Of a stretch of 9,563 bases of DNA, positions 1 to 6,037 are shown piece by piece (position 1 is the stretch's first letter; each line of letters opens with the position of its first letter). Where the stretch lies: contig CANEXR010000094.1 of the NCBI GenBank assembly GCA_947443815.1, forward strand, positions 1 to 9,563, written 5' to 3'. A program made the translations under genes and the position numbers. The stretch comes from Flavobacteriaceae bacterium (GTDB lineage: Bacteria > Bacteroidota > Bacteroidia > Flavobacteriales > Flavobacteriaceae). A model generated the notes under the pieces. The model worked only from the letters and a program-made list of their open reading frames with translations, was not told where the DNA came from and did no database searches.

Positions 1-55
1 AGAGTTTAAAACGATGTGCTTTAGTGTATTTTCTTTAGCTTCTAAAAATAGTATA
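1..55. other. Left window edge, unassigned
   Basis: No gene can be supported here. On the minus strand one frame stays open from about position 60 to the window edge and reads as a plausible peptide (LFLEAKENTLKHIVLNS), so a gene could begin here and continue leftwards outside the window. At under 20 codons this is only a possibility. The plus strand is also open for a short way but stops inside the palindrome that follows. Confidence 0.2.
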
Positions 56-113
56 ACCACAAATTGCACAAATTAGCACAAAATAATTTGTGCTAATTTG
101 TGCAATTTGTGGT
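56..113. repeat. Perfect 27-bp inverted repeat with 4-nt loop
   Basis: The arms at 56-82 and 87-113 are exact reverse complements around the loop ATAA. Each arm is itself repetitive, being built from three variants of GCACAAATTA / CACAAATTG. Transcribed from either strand it would form one long AU-rich hairpin. It has no run of G-C pairs followed by a T-tract, so it does not look like a classical intrinsic terminator. It lies between the left edge and the composite repeat downstream of the PorV-like gene. The structure is read directly from the sequence; its role is unknown. It resembles dispersed extragenic palindromes. Confidence 0.9.
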
Positions 114-171
114 AAATAAATCAATGCTTCAACCTTGAAGGCTTTCAGTCTGCCAGTTGTAGCATGTCCAG

Positions 172-328
172 ACGCCCAAAACCTAATCAGTGAGAAGTGA
201 AAAAGTGAGTAGTTAAAAAAGACATATTTCAAACCCATAGCGGACTAGTGTCTTTGCGGTAAACCCTCCCTTAAATGTGCTTATATCCCTTATATGGTTC
301 AAAAAACCTACCACCCAACACCCAATTA
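172..328 (-). repeat. Composite extragenic repeat, copy A
   Basis: Read on the minus strand, the modules run in this order: a TAATTGGGTG / GGTAGG segment (about 328-307); a TTTTTTGAACCATATAAG segment (306-280); a TTTAAGGGAGGG stretch (about 275-264); TTTACCGCAAAGACACTAG (263 downwards); then heptad-like CACTTCTCAC units (220-185); ending in ATTAGGTTTTGGGCGTC. The same order occurs at 1862-1996, 9371-9500 and 9480-9563. This copy is the most diverged of the four. It contains no credible coding sequence, and the open frame across 35-238 is an accident of the repeats. Confidence 0.75.
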
Positions 329-362
329 TAGTATTTAGGATTAAAAGGTAAAGTAGATGTTG

Positions 363-1433
363 TTAATTTCTAAATTTATCTAAGTCTACTTTTACAGAAA
401 AAATATTGGAGTATAAGGCGGTGCTTTGGTTTCCTAAATCGGTTAGGGCATAATCAATTTGGATCCCTTTGTATTTGAATCCTAGTCCGATATTGGGTTG
501 AAATCCTACTTTTTGGGTATTGTCTAGTTGCTGTACGTTTTGAAAATTACCAACACCAGCTCGGAGAAAGACCAAATCCGTATAGCCGAATTCGAATCCT
601 AAAGCGGGGTCGATACTTACAAAATCGGTGGTTATCAGGTCGTTTGTACGGGTAAAGCGCAGGTTCAAATTGGCTGCTGCCATTAGGCTATAATCATAGC
701 GAATAATGAATTTTTTAGACAGTCCTAGTTGCGCTTTTGGAGCTGTGATTTCAGTGCTTTCAGGTAGTTCTTGGTTTTCACCTGGTATGGCATTGGCTAT
801 TTTTTTGTACTCATCTTCATTAATATTCCAAACGTTATAGGTGGTTGTTATATCGCGAATCATGAGTCCAAATTGCCAATCGTTTTTTTCAAATTGTAAA
901 CCTACATCAAAACCAAAACCCCAAGAACTGGCAAATTTTCCAATGATTCTGCGAATCACTTTGGCATTGACCCCATATTGGAATCCAGGAACAGGTAATT
1001 TCCGGGCATACGAAAAAGTGAATCCATAATCAGCTGTGGAAAAAAGACTGATTTTGTTGTAATCAATATTGCCTTGGCTGTCTATTAATTCGGTAGTATT
1101 CAAGATATCATCTACCCCAAAACGGATTAATGAAATGCCCCAGGCACTTCGATCGTCGATTGGTTTGGCATACGCCAAATAGTCGTATTGGGCAATATTT
1201 GCGAAATAATTGGCATGCATTAGGGCAACTTGATGGTCCTCAATATGGGTTAATCCTGCGGGATTCCAATAGCCTGAATTGACATCGGAGGTCGAAGCAA
1301 CGGCTGTATTTGATCTGCCTAACGCAGCTGCATCAACACCAATGTTCATGAATTCATTAGAGTATTTCCGTACCGACTGCCCATGAATACTTGTGTATAG
1401 CAATAGCAATAAAAAGAGTATGCCTTTTTTCAA
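363..1433 (-). CDS. PorV/PorQ-family outer membrane beta-barrel protein
   Basis: This is a predicted outer-membrane barrel of 356 residues. Residues 1-19 form a signal peptide: a KKG start, a hydrophobic ILFLLLLLY core and a small-residue cleavage region around HGQ. The mature start carries the family's signature: FMNIGVDAAALGRSNTAVA followed by GYWNPAGLTHIE at about residues 28-63, matching the Gly-rich and NPAGL motifs of PorV/PorQ-like (UPF0164-related) proteins. The remainder alternates polar and hydrophobic residues with many aromatics, as expected of a barrel. True PorV and PorQ serve the type IX secretion system, but this family also has many members of unknown role, so no porV or porQ symbol is given. 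The start is TTG: an in-frame TAG lies just upstream and no ATG is available before the signal peptide. No neighbouring type IX secretion gene is visible. Confidence 0.85.
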   Translation of the reverse strand: MKKGILFLLLLLYTSIHGQSVRKYSNEFMNIGVDAAALGRSNTAVASTSDVNSGYWNPAGLTHIEDHQVALMHANYFANIAQYDYLAYAKPIDDRSAWGISLIRFGVDDILNTTELIDSQGNIDYNKISLFSTADYGFTFSYARKLPVPGFQYGVNAKVIRRIIGKFASSWGFGFDVGLQFEKNDWQFGLMIRDITTTYNVWNINEDEYKKIANAIPGENQELPESTEITAPKAQLGLSKKFIIRYDYSLMAAANLNLRFTRTNDLITTDFVSIDPALGFEFGYTDLVFLRAGVGNFQNVQQLDNTQKVGFQPNIGLGFKYKGIQIDYALTDLGNQSTALYSNIFSVKVDLDKFRN

Positions 1434-1472
1434 TGGAATTGATTTATTTGCCTAAAGGCTTTTATTTTTTAT

Positions 1473-1480
1473 CAAAAATA
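1473..1480 (-). promoter_or_regulatory. Candidate -7 box for the PorV-like gene
   Basis: The minus strand reads TATTTTTG, a full match to the Bacteroidota -7 consensus TAnnTTTG, about 40 bases before the TTG start. That would give a short leader. I see no TTG at the expected -33 spacing, so the call rests on the -7 box alone in AT-rich DNA. Confidence 0.35.
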
Positions 1481-1504
1481 GGATTTTTTACTGAGGTAAT
1501 GAAA

Positions 1505-1565
1505 TAGTGAATGGTGAATAGTGAAAAGTGAGGAGTGAATGGTGAGAGTAAGTAGTGAGGAGTGT
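1505..1565 (+). repeat. 7-bp tandem repeat array (TAGTGAA-like)
   Basis: About eight imperfect heptads follow one another: TAGTGAA, TGGTGAA, TAGTGAA, AAGTGAG, GAGTGAA, TGGTGAG, then an interrupted AGTAAG, then TAGTGAG and GAGTGTA. The core GTGA is nearly invariant. The same heptads occur in the opposite orientation inside each complete copy of the composite repeat as TTTTCAC / TTCTCAC, so this may be a free-standing expansion of that module. There are no spacers, so it is not a CRISPR array. Confidence 0.8.
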
Positions 1566-1615
1566 AGAAGAGAAAGGTCATACTGTTTCTTTGATGAATA
1601 CGTTTCCGGTTGCAC

Positions 1616-1644
1616 CTTTGTCAAAGTTTTGAACTTTGACAAAG
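1616..1644. repeat. Perfect 13-bp inverted repeat, 3-nt loop
   Basis: CTTTGTCAAAGTT at 1616-1628 is followed by the loop TTG and then the exact reverse complement at 1632-1644. A related fragment, CTTTGACA, recurs at 1992-1999. It could be a small extragenic palindrome. It lacks a T-tract, so a terminator role is not supported. Confidence 0.85.
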
Positions 1645-1699
1645 TTTGTAGAAATATAGAGGTTTGGGTTTATAGGTTTTGGTGGGAATTCTACAGCTT

Positions 1700-1716
1700 C
1701 CCCTCCTTTGGAGGGG
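1700..1716. repeat. G/C-rich hairpin CCCCTCC-TTT-GGAGGGG
   Basis: A perfect 7-bp stem (1700-1706 with 1710-1716) encloses the loop TTT. It is followed by TGCCCAACGGGTGGGGTGG, so the whole stretch is far richer in G and C than its surroundings. A weaker element of similar style, GCTCT / AGAGC, sits at 1766-1779. The composition contrast suggests an inserted repeat rather than local drift. Confidence 0.7.
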
Positions 1717-1816
1717 TGCCCAACGGGTGGGGTGGTTTTTCTACAGTATTTTTTATTTTGCCCCTGCTCTAAAGAGAGCCGAAAATGTAGAGGTAAATAG
1801 TTTCGATACTATGCAG

Positions 1817-1855
1817 TTTCTTTTTTCTCCCTTTGGGATCGGGGTAAAAAAGAAA
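1817..1855. repeat. 10-bp inverted repeat with inner TCCC/GGGA stem
   Basis: TTTCTTTTTT at 1817-1826 pairs exactly with AAAAAAGAAA at 1846-1855. Inside it, TCCC (1828-1831) pairs with GGGA (1835-1838) around TTT. This makes a long bulged hairpin just before composite repeat copy B. No gene ends close enough for it to be an obvious terminator. Confidence 0.6.
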
Positions 1856-1861
1856 GGTTTG

Positions 1862-1996
1862 TGTTTTGGGCGTTAGGTTTTTTCAACCATATAAGAAATT
1901 TAAGGAGATATAAGGAAAGGATTTACCGCAAAGACGCTAGGTCGCTAAGGGTTTAGATGGTGTCTTATTACTTTTCACTATTCCCTCCTCACTTTG
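1862..1996 (+). repeat. Composite extragenic repeat, copy B
   Basis: In the plus direction it reads TGTTTTGGGCGTTAGG, then TTTTTTCAACCATATAAG, then AAATTTAAGGAGATATAAGG, then TTTACCGCAAAGACGCTAGG and TCGCTAAGGGTTTA, and finally heptads (TTATTAC, TTTTCAC, TATTCCC, TCCTCAC). Module order matches copies A, C and D, and the middle 50 bases are nearly identical to the copy at the right edge. It ends about 55 bases before the pssA -7 box, so it sits upstream of that promoter without disrupting it. Confidence 0.8.
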
Positions 1997-2049
1997 ACAT
2001 TATCCTAAAAATCTATATTAAAAAAACGGCTCTCTTGAACTTATTGTAT

Positions 2050-2057
2050 TAAATTTG
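2050..2057 (+). promoter_or_regulatory. Candidate -7 box for pssA
   Basis: TAAATTTG is a full match to the Bacteroidota -7 consensus TAnnTTTG, 26 bases before the pssA ATG, implying a leader of about 20 bases. No TTG occurs at 17-23 bases upstream, so the -33 part is absent or degenerate. Confidence 0.4.
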
Positions 2058-2083
2058 CCTCTTACGATACCAAAATCAAAATT

Positions 2084-2806
2084 ATGATGCGCTTAAAAAG
2101 ACAAATCCCGAATATCATTACGTTATTGAATCTTTTTTGTGGCTGTATTGCCACGGTATTTGCATTGAAAGCGGAGTTTGATTTGGCTTTTTATTTTGTT
2201 TGTTTGGGTATTTTTCTTGATTTTTTTGATGGGTTCTTTGCTCGGTTATTTAAAGTAGCAAGTCCGTTGGGATTGCAGTTGGATTCCTTGGCAGATATGG
2301 TTACGAGTGGGGTTGTTCCTGGAATTGTGATGTATGAGATGTTATTGCGTTCGAGCTTGTTTCCAACTTTGGGTTGGGAGGTAGTATGGTTTCCTTTTCT
2401 AGGTTTTATCGTTACTTTAGGCTCTTGTTACCGCTTGGCTAATTTTAATATAGATACGCGTCAAACGGATTCTTTTATAGGGTTGCCCACTCCTGCTAAT
2501 GCTCTGTTTATTTTGAGTCTGCCATTGGTTTTGCGGTATTCAGATTCTATTTTTATTCTTGAAATCTTAACAAACCCATGGATTTTGCTGGCGATAGTAG
2601 TGTTGAGTGCCTATATTTTGAATGCCGAAATTCCTTTGTTTTCGTTAAAAATTAAAAAATTCACCATTACGGATAACGCCCTTCAGATGGGTTTCCTTTT
2701 GCTCTCTCTCTTACTGCTATTGTTTTTTCAGTATTTGGGTATTCCCTTGGTTATTATTGCTTATGTCTTGCTTTCAATTATAAACAATAGGTTCTTGTCC
2801 AAGTAG
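2084..2806 (+). CDS. pssA: CDP-diacylglycerol--serine O-phosphatidyltransferase
   Basis: This inner-membrane enzyme joins serine to CDP-diacylglycerol to give phosphatidylserine, the precursor of phosphatidylethanolamine. The CDP-alcohol phosphatidyltransferase signature is complete: D46, D49-G50, A53-R54, G63, D67 and D71 with the exact D-x2-DG-x2-AR-x8-G-x3-D-x3-D spacing. Hydrophobic helices occupy most of the 240 residues (about 10-28, 33-48, 90-112, 142-160, 163-180 and a last pair from about 197 to 237). The N-terminal RQIPNIITLLNLFCG is typical of the integral-membrane PssA class found in Bacillus and Bacteroidota, unlike the soluble E. coli enzyme. Two ATG codons stand in tandem at 2084 and 2087 and either could start. 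The next gene begins 10 bases after the stop, so the two are probably cotranscribed. No phosphatidylserine decarboxylase gene is in the window. Confidence 0.93.
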   Translation: MMRLKRQIPNIITLLNLFCGCIATVFALKAEFDLAFYFVCLGIFLDFFDGFFARLFKVASPLGLQLDSLADMVTSGVVPGIVMYEMLLRSSLFPTLGWEVVWFPFLGFIVTLGSCYRLANFNIDTRQTDSFIGLPTPANALFILSLPLVLRYSDSIFILEILTNPWILLAIVVLSAYILNAEIPLFSLKIKKFTITDNALQMGFLLLSLLLLLFFQYLGIPLVIIAYVLLSIINNRFLSK

Positions 2807-2816
2807 CTTTTGATGC

Positions 2817-3680
2817 ATGAAAAGAAAACCTATCCGAAGAAAATCTACGATGTTTGGTACATCCAAAAAGAAAGCTTCTTTTTTTGCAAGGAAAGGGCTT
2901 CGTTACTTTAGTATTCTTTTGGGTGTTGTTTTTATTTTTGGGATGCTATACCATTATCGGGAAGGACTGGCTTATTATTTTAGTTTTAAATCGGATAAAA
3001 TTTTGCGAAATGAAGAGGGAGCTAAGCGTCTTTCTGACGTTCGGAATTTTCAGATTTTAGAAAAATACGAAGATCATGCGATTGGTTTAGATGTTTCCGA
3101 ATATCAGGAAAAAATCAGTTGGTCTTATGTTGATACTTTAGAGCAAAAATACCCAATTCATTTTGTTTTTATTCGGGCTACAGTTGGAAAAGATAGAGTT
3201 GATCATTGTTTTGAGCGCAATTGGCTTGGCGCCAAAGCAAATAAAATGATTCGTGGCGCCTATCATTATTATCGTCCTAACGAGAATTCGGTGGCACAAG
3301 CACAATTATTTATTAAAACAGTTCGGCTTCATAAAGGAGATTTGCCTCCCGTATTAGACATTGAAAAATTGCCTCGAAATCAATCTATAGACAGTTTGAA
3401 AGTTGGCTTGAAACGGTGGTTGCGGATTGTAGAATCCCATTATAAAGTGAAACCTATTATTTATACAGGGGAGAAATACTATACTGATTTCTTGAAAGAG
3501 GAGTTTAGTGAGTACCTTTTTTGGATTGCGAATTATAATTTCTACAAAGAAGCAATGGAATCGGATTGGTTGTTCTGGCAGTTTACGGAAAAGGCAACAG
3601 TACCAGGGATTAAAACGAATGTGGATGTTACGGTTTATAATGGAGATTTAGAACAATTGGGTTTTATTACGGTGGATTAG
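2817..3680 (+). CDS. Membrane-anchored GH25 (lysozyme-like) glycoside hydrolase
   Basis: The family is GH25, muramidases that cut the MurNAc-GlcNAc bond of peptidoglycan. A strongly basic N-terminus (KRKPIRRK) is followed by one membrane helix at about residues 30-46, so this is an inner-membrane-tethered protein with its catalytic domain in the periplasm. The domain spans about 88-285. GLDVSEYQ carries the pocket Asp92; VFIRATVGK and RGAYHYYRP are typical strands; VLDIE supplies the Asp181-x-Glu183 pair, Glu183 being the expected catalytic acid; WIANYN, LFWQFTEKA and VDVTVYNG close the barrel. All key residues are present, so it should be active. The ATG at 2817 lies 10 bases after pssA. The role is inferred to be wall turnover, or a housekeeping lysozyme rather than a secreted weapon, because it is membrane-tethered. 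No immunity or lysis partner is adjacent. Confidence 0.88.
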   Translation: MKRKPIRRKSTMFGTSKKKASFFARKGLRYFSILLGVVFIFGMLYHYREGLAYYFSFKSDKILRNEEGAKRLSDVRNFQILEKYEDHAIGLDVSEYQEKISWSYVDTLEQKYPIHFVFIRATVGKDRVDHCFERNWLGAKANKMIRGAYHYYRPNENSVAQAQLFIKTVRLHKGDLPPVLDIEKLPRNQSIDSLKVGLKRWLRIVESHYKVKPIIYTGEKYYTDFLKEEFSEYLFWIANYNFYKEAMESDWLFWQFTEKATVPGIKTNVDVTVYNGDLEQLGFITVD

Positions 3681-3800
3681 TAATGGCTTTCGTTTTTTAA
3701 TACACCGTTTTTGAGGAGTAGTTCTTTATGAACCATTTCAGAATAAGCAAAGATATTTGGTATTTTTTCTATGCTTGACAGGATAAATCCTCTACCGTTA

Positions 3801-4034
3801 TTATTTTTTTGAGGTAATCATAAAAACAATACCTAGCGCGAAAAGCATGAAAGCAATGAAAGCGAGAACGGAGTTTCGGTTGGCAAAGTTGACAGTAAAA
3901 CCCAATTCTGCGATTTTTTTTGGAGGGAAAATACGTTTGTCTTCTTTATTATAGTATAGTATTCCCCATATCCAATTGTTGGGGTCTTTTTGCCATTTGT
4001 CAATCGTTTCTTGACTTGGATTATCTTCTTTCAT
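3801..4034 (-). CDS. DUF5808-type small membrane protein
   Basis: This is a 77-residue protein of unknown function. Residues 20-52 match the DUF5808 pattern: W21 and W23-G24, then YYNKEDKRIF (27-36), PPKK (37-40), and GFTVNF (45-50). One membrane helix follows at about 55-74, ending in a short KK tail. DUF5808 domains are usually joined to membrane segments in small proteins, and this fits. The ATG lies 18 bases after the lptB stop, so it is probably the last gene of the kdsD-tatC-AhpD-like-lptB unit. Its link to LPS export is by position only. It may simply be a tail gene. Confidence 0.8.
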   Translation of the reverse strand: MKEDNPSQETIDKWQKDPNNWIWGILYYNKEDKRIFPPKKIAELGFTVNFANRNSVLAFIAFMLFALGIVFMITSKK

Positions 4035-4052
4035 TTTGTTTTTTTAGGGATA

Positions 4053-4793
4053 CTAAAACTCTAGTTTCTTTTTTCTAAGTTCGAAATTTTGTCCTAGGTA
4101 CACTCTGCGTACCATTTCGTCTTCCACGAGTTCTTCTGGAATTCCAGCTTTTAGGATTCCGCCTTCAAACATCAGGTATGTTTTGTCGGTGATGGCTAGT
4201 GTTTCTTGTACGTTGTGGTCTGTAATAAGGATTCCGATGTTTTTATTTTTTAGTTGCGCTACAATGCGTTGGATGTCTTCAACAGCAACGGGGTCAACGC
4301 CTGCAAAGGGTTCGTCAAGCAGAATGAATTTTGGATCTGTAGCTAAGCAACGGGCAATTTCGGTACGCCGGCGTTCTCCTCCTGATAATAAATCACCCCG
4401 ATTGGTTCGGATATGTTCCAGACTGAATTCGGCAATCAGGCTTTCCATTTTTGCTTCTTGTTCTGCTTTGGTGTATTTTGTTAGTTGCAACACACTTAGG
4501 ATGTTGTCTTCGATGCTTAGTTTTCTGAATACGGAGGCCTCTTGGGCTAAATAACCAATACCTTGTTGGGCTCTTTTGTACATTGGATAATCGGTAATGT
4601 CTAAATCATCTAGGTAGATGTTGCCTGAATTGGGCTTTACCAATCCTACAATCATATAAAAAGAGGTTGTTTTTCCAGCACCATTTGGGCCTAGTAAGCC
4701 TACGATTTCACCTTGGTTTACTTCCACCGAAATGCCTTTTACAACACTGCGTCCTTTGTATGTTTTTACTAAATTTTCGGCTCTTAAAATCAT
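4053..4793 (-). CDS. lptB: LPS export ABC transporter ATP-binding protein
   Basis: This is the cytoplasmic ATPase that, with the LptF and LptG permeases, extracts LPS from the inner membrane and pushes it along the Lpt bridge to the outer membrane. All ABC motifs are intact: Walker A GPNGAGKTT (35-43), Q-loop Gln84, signature LSGGERRR (136-143), Walker B FILLDEP with Glu161, and the H-loop His193 in ITDHN. The ERRR signature and the FAGVDPVA continuation are typical of LptB rather than of other ABC ATPases. I start at the ATG at 4793, giving 246 residues beginning MILRAENLVK, the usual family length. The frame is open back to a TTG at 4838, but those 15 residues lie in a spacer. LptF, LptG, LptC and LptA are not in the window. 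Confidence 0.93.
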   Translation of the reverse strand: MILRAENLVKTYKGRSVVKGISVEVNQGEIVGLLGPNGAGKTTSFYMIVGLVKPNSGNIYLDDLDITDYPMYKRAQQGIGYLAQEASVFRKLSIEDNILSVLQLTKYTKAEQEAKMESLIAEFSLEHIRTNRGDLLSGGERRRTEIARCLATDPKFILLDEPFAGVDPVAVEDIQRIVAQLKNKNIGILITDHNVQETLAITDKTYLMFEGGILKAGIPEELVEDEMVRRVYLGQNFELRKKKLEF

Positions 4794-4819
4794 TTTTTTA
4801 GTTTGATTGTCTTTAATTA

Positions 4820-4856
4820 GTTGGTTTAAACCTTGCAAATAAACGAATAAACCAAC
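4820..4856. repeat. 9-bp inverted repeat in the spacer before lptB
   Basis: GTTGGTTTA at 4820-4828 pairs exactly with TAAACCAAC at 4848-4856 across a 19-base loop. It lies in the 85-base gap between the AhpD-like gene and lptB. In the transcript this stem could mark a processing site or mild attenuation between the cistrons. There is no T-tract typical of a terminator, and I see no clear promoter here. It may be chance in AT-rich DNA. Confidence 0.3.
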
Positions 4857-4878
4857 CCATAAATTAGGGTGTTAACAC

Positions 4879-5229
4879 TTATTTAGGTTGTTCTTCCAGC
4901 GCTTCCCAGAATTCATAGGCTCTGCGCAAATGGGGAACAACAATGGTACCTCCGACTAGGGTTGCAATACCCATTGCTTCCATCATTTCTTCTTTGGTTA
5001 CTCCTTCATTGTAACTGGTTTCTAAATGGTATTTTACACAATCATCACAACGTAAAACAGCAGAGGCTACCAAACCAAGAAGTTCTTTGGTTTTTACATC
5101 TAGAGCACCTTCAGCATAAGCGTTGGTGTCTAAATTGAAGATTCTCTTTACGATTTTATTATTGTCAGCCAATAATTTTTCGTTCATTTTAGAACGGTAT
5201 TCGTTGAATTCATGAATGATATCAGCCAT
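4879..5229 (-). CDS. Carboxymuconolactone decarboxylase (AhpD-like) family protein
   Basis: A 116-residue, all-helical protein of the AhpD-like fold. The key motif is C61-D-D-C64-V-K-Y-H68, the CxxCxxxH redox pair seen in AhpD-type thiol peroxidase partners. Upstream of it, DVKTKELLGLVASAVLR, and downstream EGVTKEEMMEAMGIATLVGG, are classic for the carboxymuconolactone decarboxylase family. The pair of cysteines argues for a thiol-disulfide or peroxidase-type activity rather than a true lactone decarboxylase, but the substrate is unknown. Its ATG overlaps the end of tatC by 8 bases (ATGGCTGA), so translation is coupled. No AhpC or other peroxiredoxin gene is adjacent. Confidence 0.87.
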   Translation of the reverse strand: MADIIHEFNEYRSKMNEKLLADNNKIVKRIFNLDTNAYAEGALDVKTKELLGLVASAVLRCDDCVKYHLETSYNEGVTKEEMMEAMGIATLVGGTIVVPHLRRAYEFWEALEEQPK

Positions 5230-6037
5230 TTTGTTTCTTTTTATTTAGCATTACAATTTTTGAAATTAAGATACTTACTTCGTAAATAATCAGCATGGGG
5301 ATGGCAACTATGGTTTGACTCACTACATCAGGAGGCGTAACGATTGCGGCTACAATCAAGATGATTACCACGGCATATTTCCAATATTTTCTTAAAAAGG
5401 CAGGTGTTACTAATCCTAATTTAGTTAGAAAATAAATAATTATTGGGAGTTCAAAGAACAATCCGCTGGCCAAAATACTGGTTTTTACCAATCCGATATA
5501 AGAGTCTAGCGTAAATTGGTTTTTGACGATACTACTAATAGTGAAGGTTGCGACAAAATTCACGGACATTGGAATAACAATATAATACCCAAATATCACC
5601 CCCAAGAAGAAAAGTAAGGAGGAGGAAAAGATAAAAACTTTGGCATTTTTCTTTTCTTTTTCGTATAAAGCAGGGCTGATGAATTTCCATATTTCCCATA
5701 AAAGATAGGGAAAACTTAAAATAAATCCGGCTAATATGCACATCCATACAAAAATATTGACTTGTCCTTCCATTTCTGTGTTTTGAATGATGAAAGGCAT
5801 TTCGGTGATGCAAATGCTATCTACAAATCCTAATTGATGTGATAATTCACAAAAAAAGCGATAGGTAAAAAAAGTAGGTCTTGTAGGTCCAAATATGATG
5901 GTGTCAAACAAGTAATCGCTAATAAAATACGTTACGCAAGCCATTATAATTATGGCAATTGTGCTTCTAACGAGTAGCCATCTTAATTCTTCCAGATGGT
6001 CTAAAAAAGACATTTCGTTTAAGTTTTTCTTTGCCAT
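5222..6037 (-). CDS. tatC: Sec-independent protein translocase subunit TatC
   Basis: This is the polytopic core of the twin-arginine translocase, which recognises twin-Arg signal peptides of folded proteins in the inner membrane. The N-terminus has the TatC signature FLDHLEELR (residues 11-19, with Glu16-Glu17 and Arg19). The second hallmark, FPYLLWEIWKFISPALYEKE, follows the first periplasmic loop. Six membrane helices are visible, at roughly 24-43, 92-117, 135-156, 176-200, 212-228 and 231-252. The first periplasmic loop (about 45-90) is longer than in E. coli TatC and contains two cysteines, C64 and C76. The length of 271 residues is normal. The start ATG overlaps the kdsD stop as TAATG. 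TatA/TatB are not in the window. Confidence 0.94.
   Translation of the reverse strand: MAKKNLNEMSFLDHLEELRWLLVRSTIAIIIMACVTYFISDYLFDTIIFGPTRPTFFTYRFFCELSHQLGFVDSICITEMPFIIQNTEMEGQVNIFVWMCILAGFILSFPYLLWEIWKFISPALYEKEKKNAKVFIFSSSLLFFLGVIFGYYIVIPMSVNFVATFTISSIVKNQFTLDSYIGLVKTSILASGLFFELPIIIYFLTKLGLVTPAFLRKYWKYAVVIILIVAAIVTPPDVVSQTIVAIPMLIIYEVSILISKIVMLNKKKQNG

Larger units (their letters stand above)
1434..2083. other. 650-bp repeat-rich intergenic region
   Basis: This divergent gap between the PorV-like gene and pssA has no credible gene. Short plus-strand open frames at 1539-1876 consist of repeats and read as low-complexity W/F/G-rich peptide. In order it holds: the PorV-like promoter; a heptad tandem array (1505-1565); a perfect 13-bp hairpin (1616-1644); a G/C-rich hairpin (1700-1716); a small hairpin (1766-1779); a longer inverted repeat (1817-1855); composite repeat copy B (1862-1996); and the pssA promoter. 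Such stacking of unrelated repeats suggests a permissive insertion site for extragenic elements. Confidence 0.7.

Noticed and set aside
35..238. 67-codon minus-strand open frame
   Set aside because: It lies across the perfect palindrome and the composite repeat copy A. Its translation simply follows the repeat sequence and resembles no known protein.
172..328. Possible insertion sequence or complete transposon at the repeats
   Set aside because: No transposase or long terminal inverted repeats are present. At most these could be non-autonomous elements.
363..1433. Naming this gene porV or porQ and proposing a type IX secretion locus
   Set aside because: Family membership is clear, but no other type IX secretion gene is present and many family members are unrelated to that system.
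1505..1565. Possible CRISPR array
   Set aside because: The units are 7 bp, contiguous, and have no unique spacers; there are no cas genes.
1539..1876. Two overlapping plus-strand open frames of 65-77 codons
   Set aside because: They cover heptads, hairpins and GC-rich repeats. The peptides are rich in W, F and G with no domain pattern.
4183..4554. 123-codon plus-strand open frame inside lptB
   Set aside because: Antisense shadow of a gene with all ABC motifs intact; the translation has no recognisable features.
4794..4838. Longer LptB N-terminus beginning at TTG 4838
   Set aside because: The ATG at 4793 gives the normal family start MILRAENLVK; the additional 15 residues are spacer.
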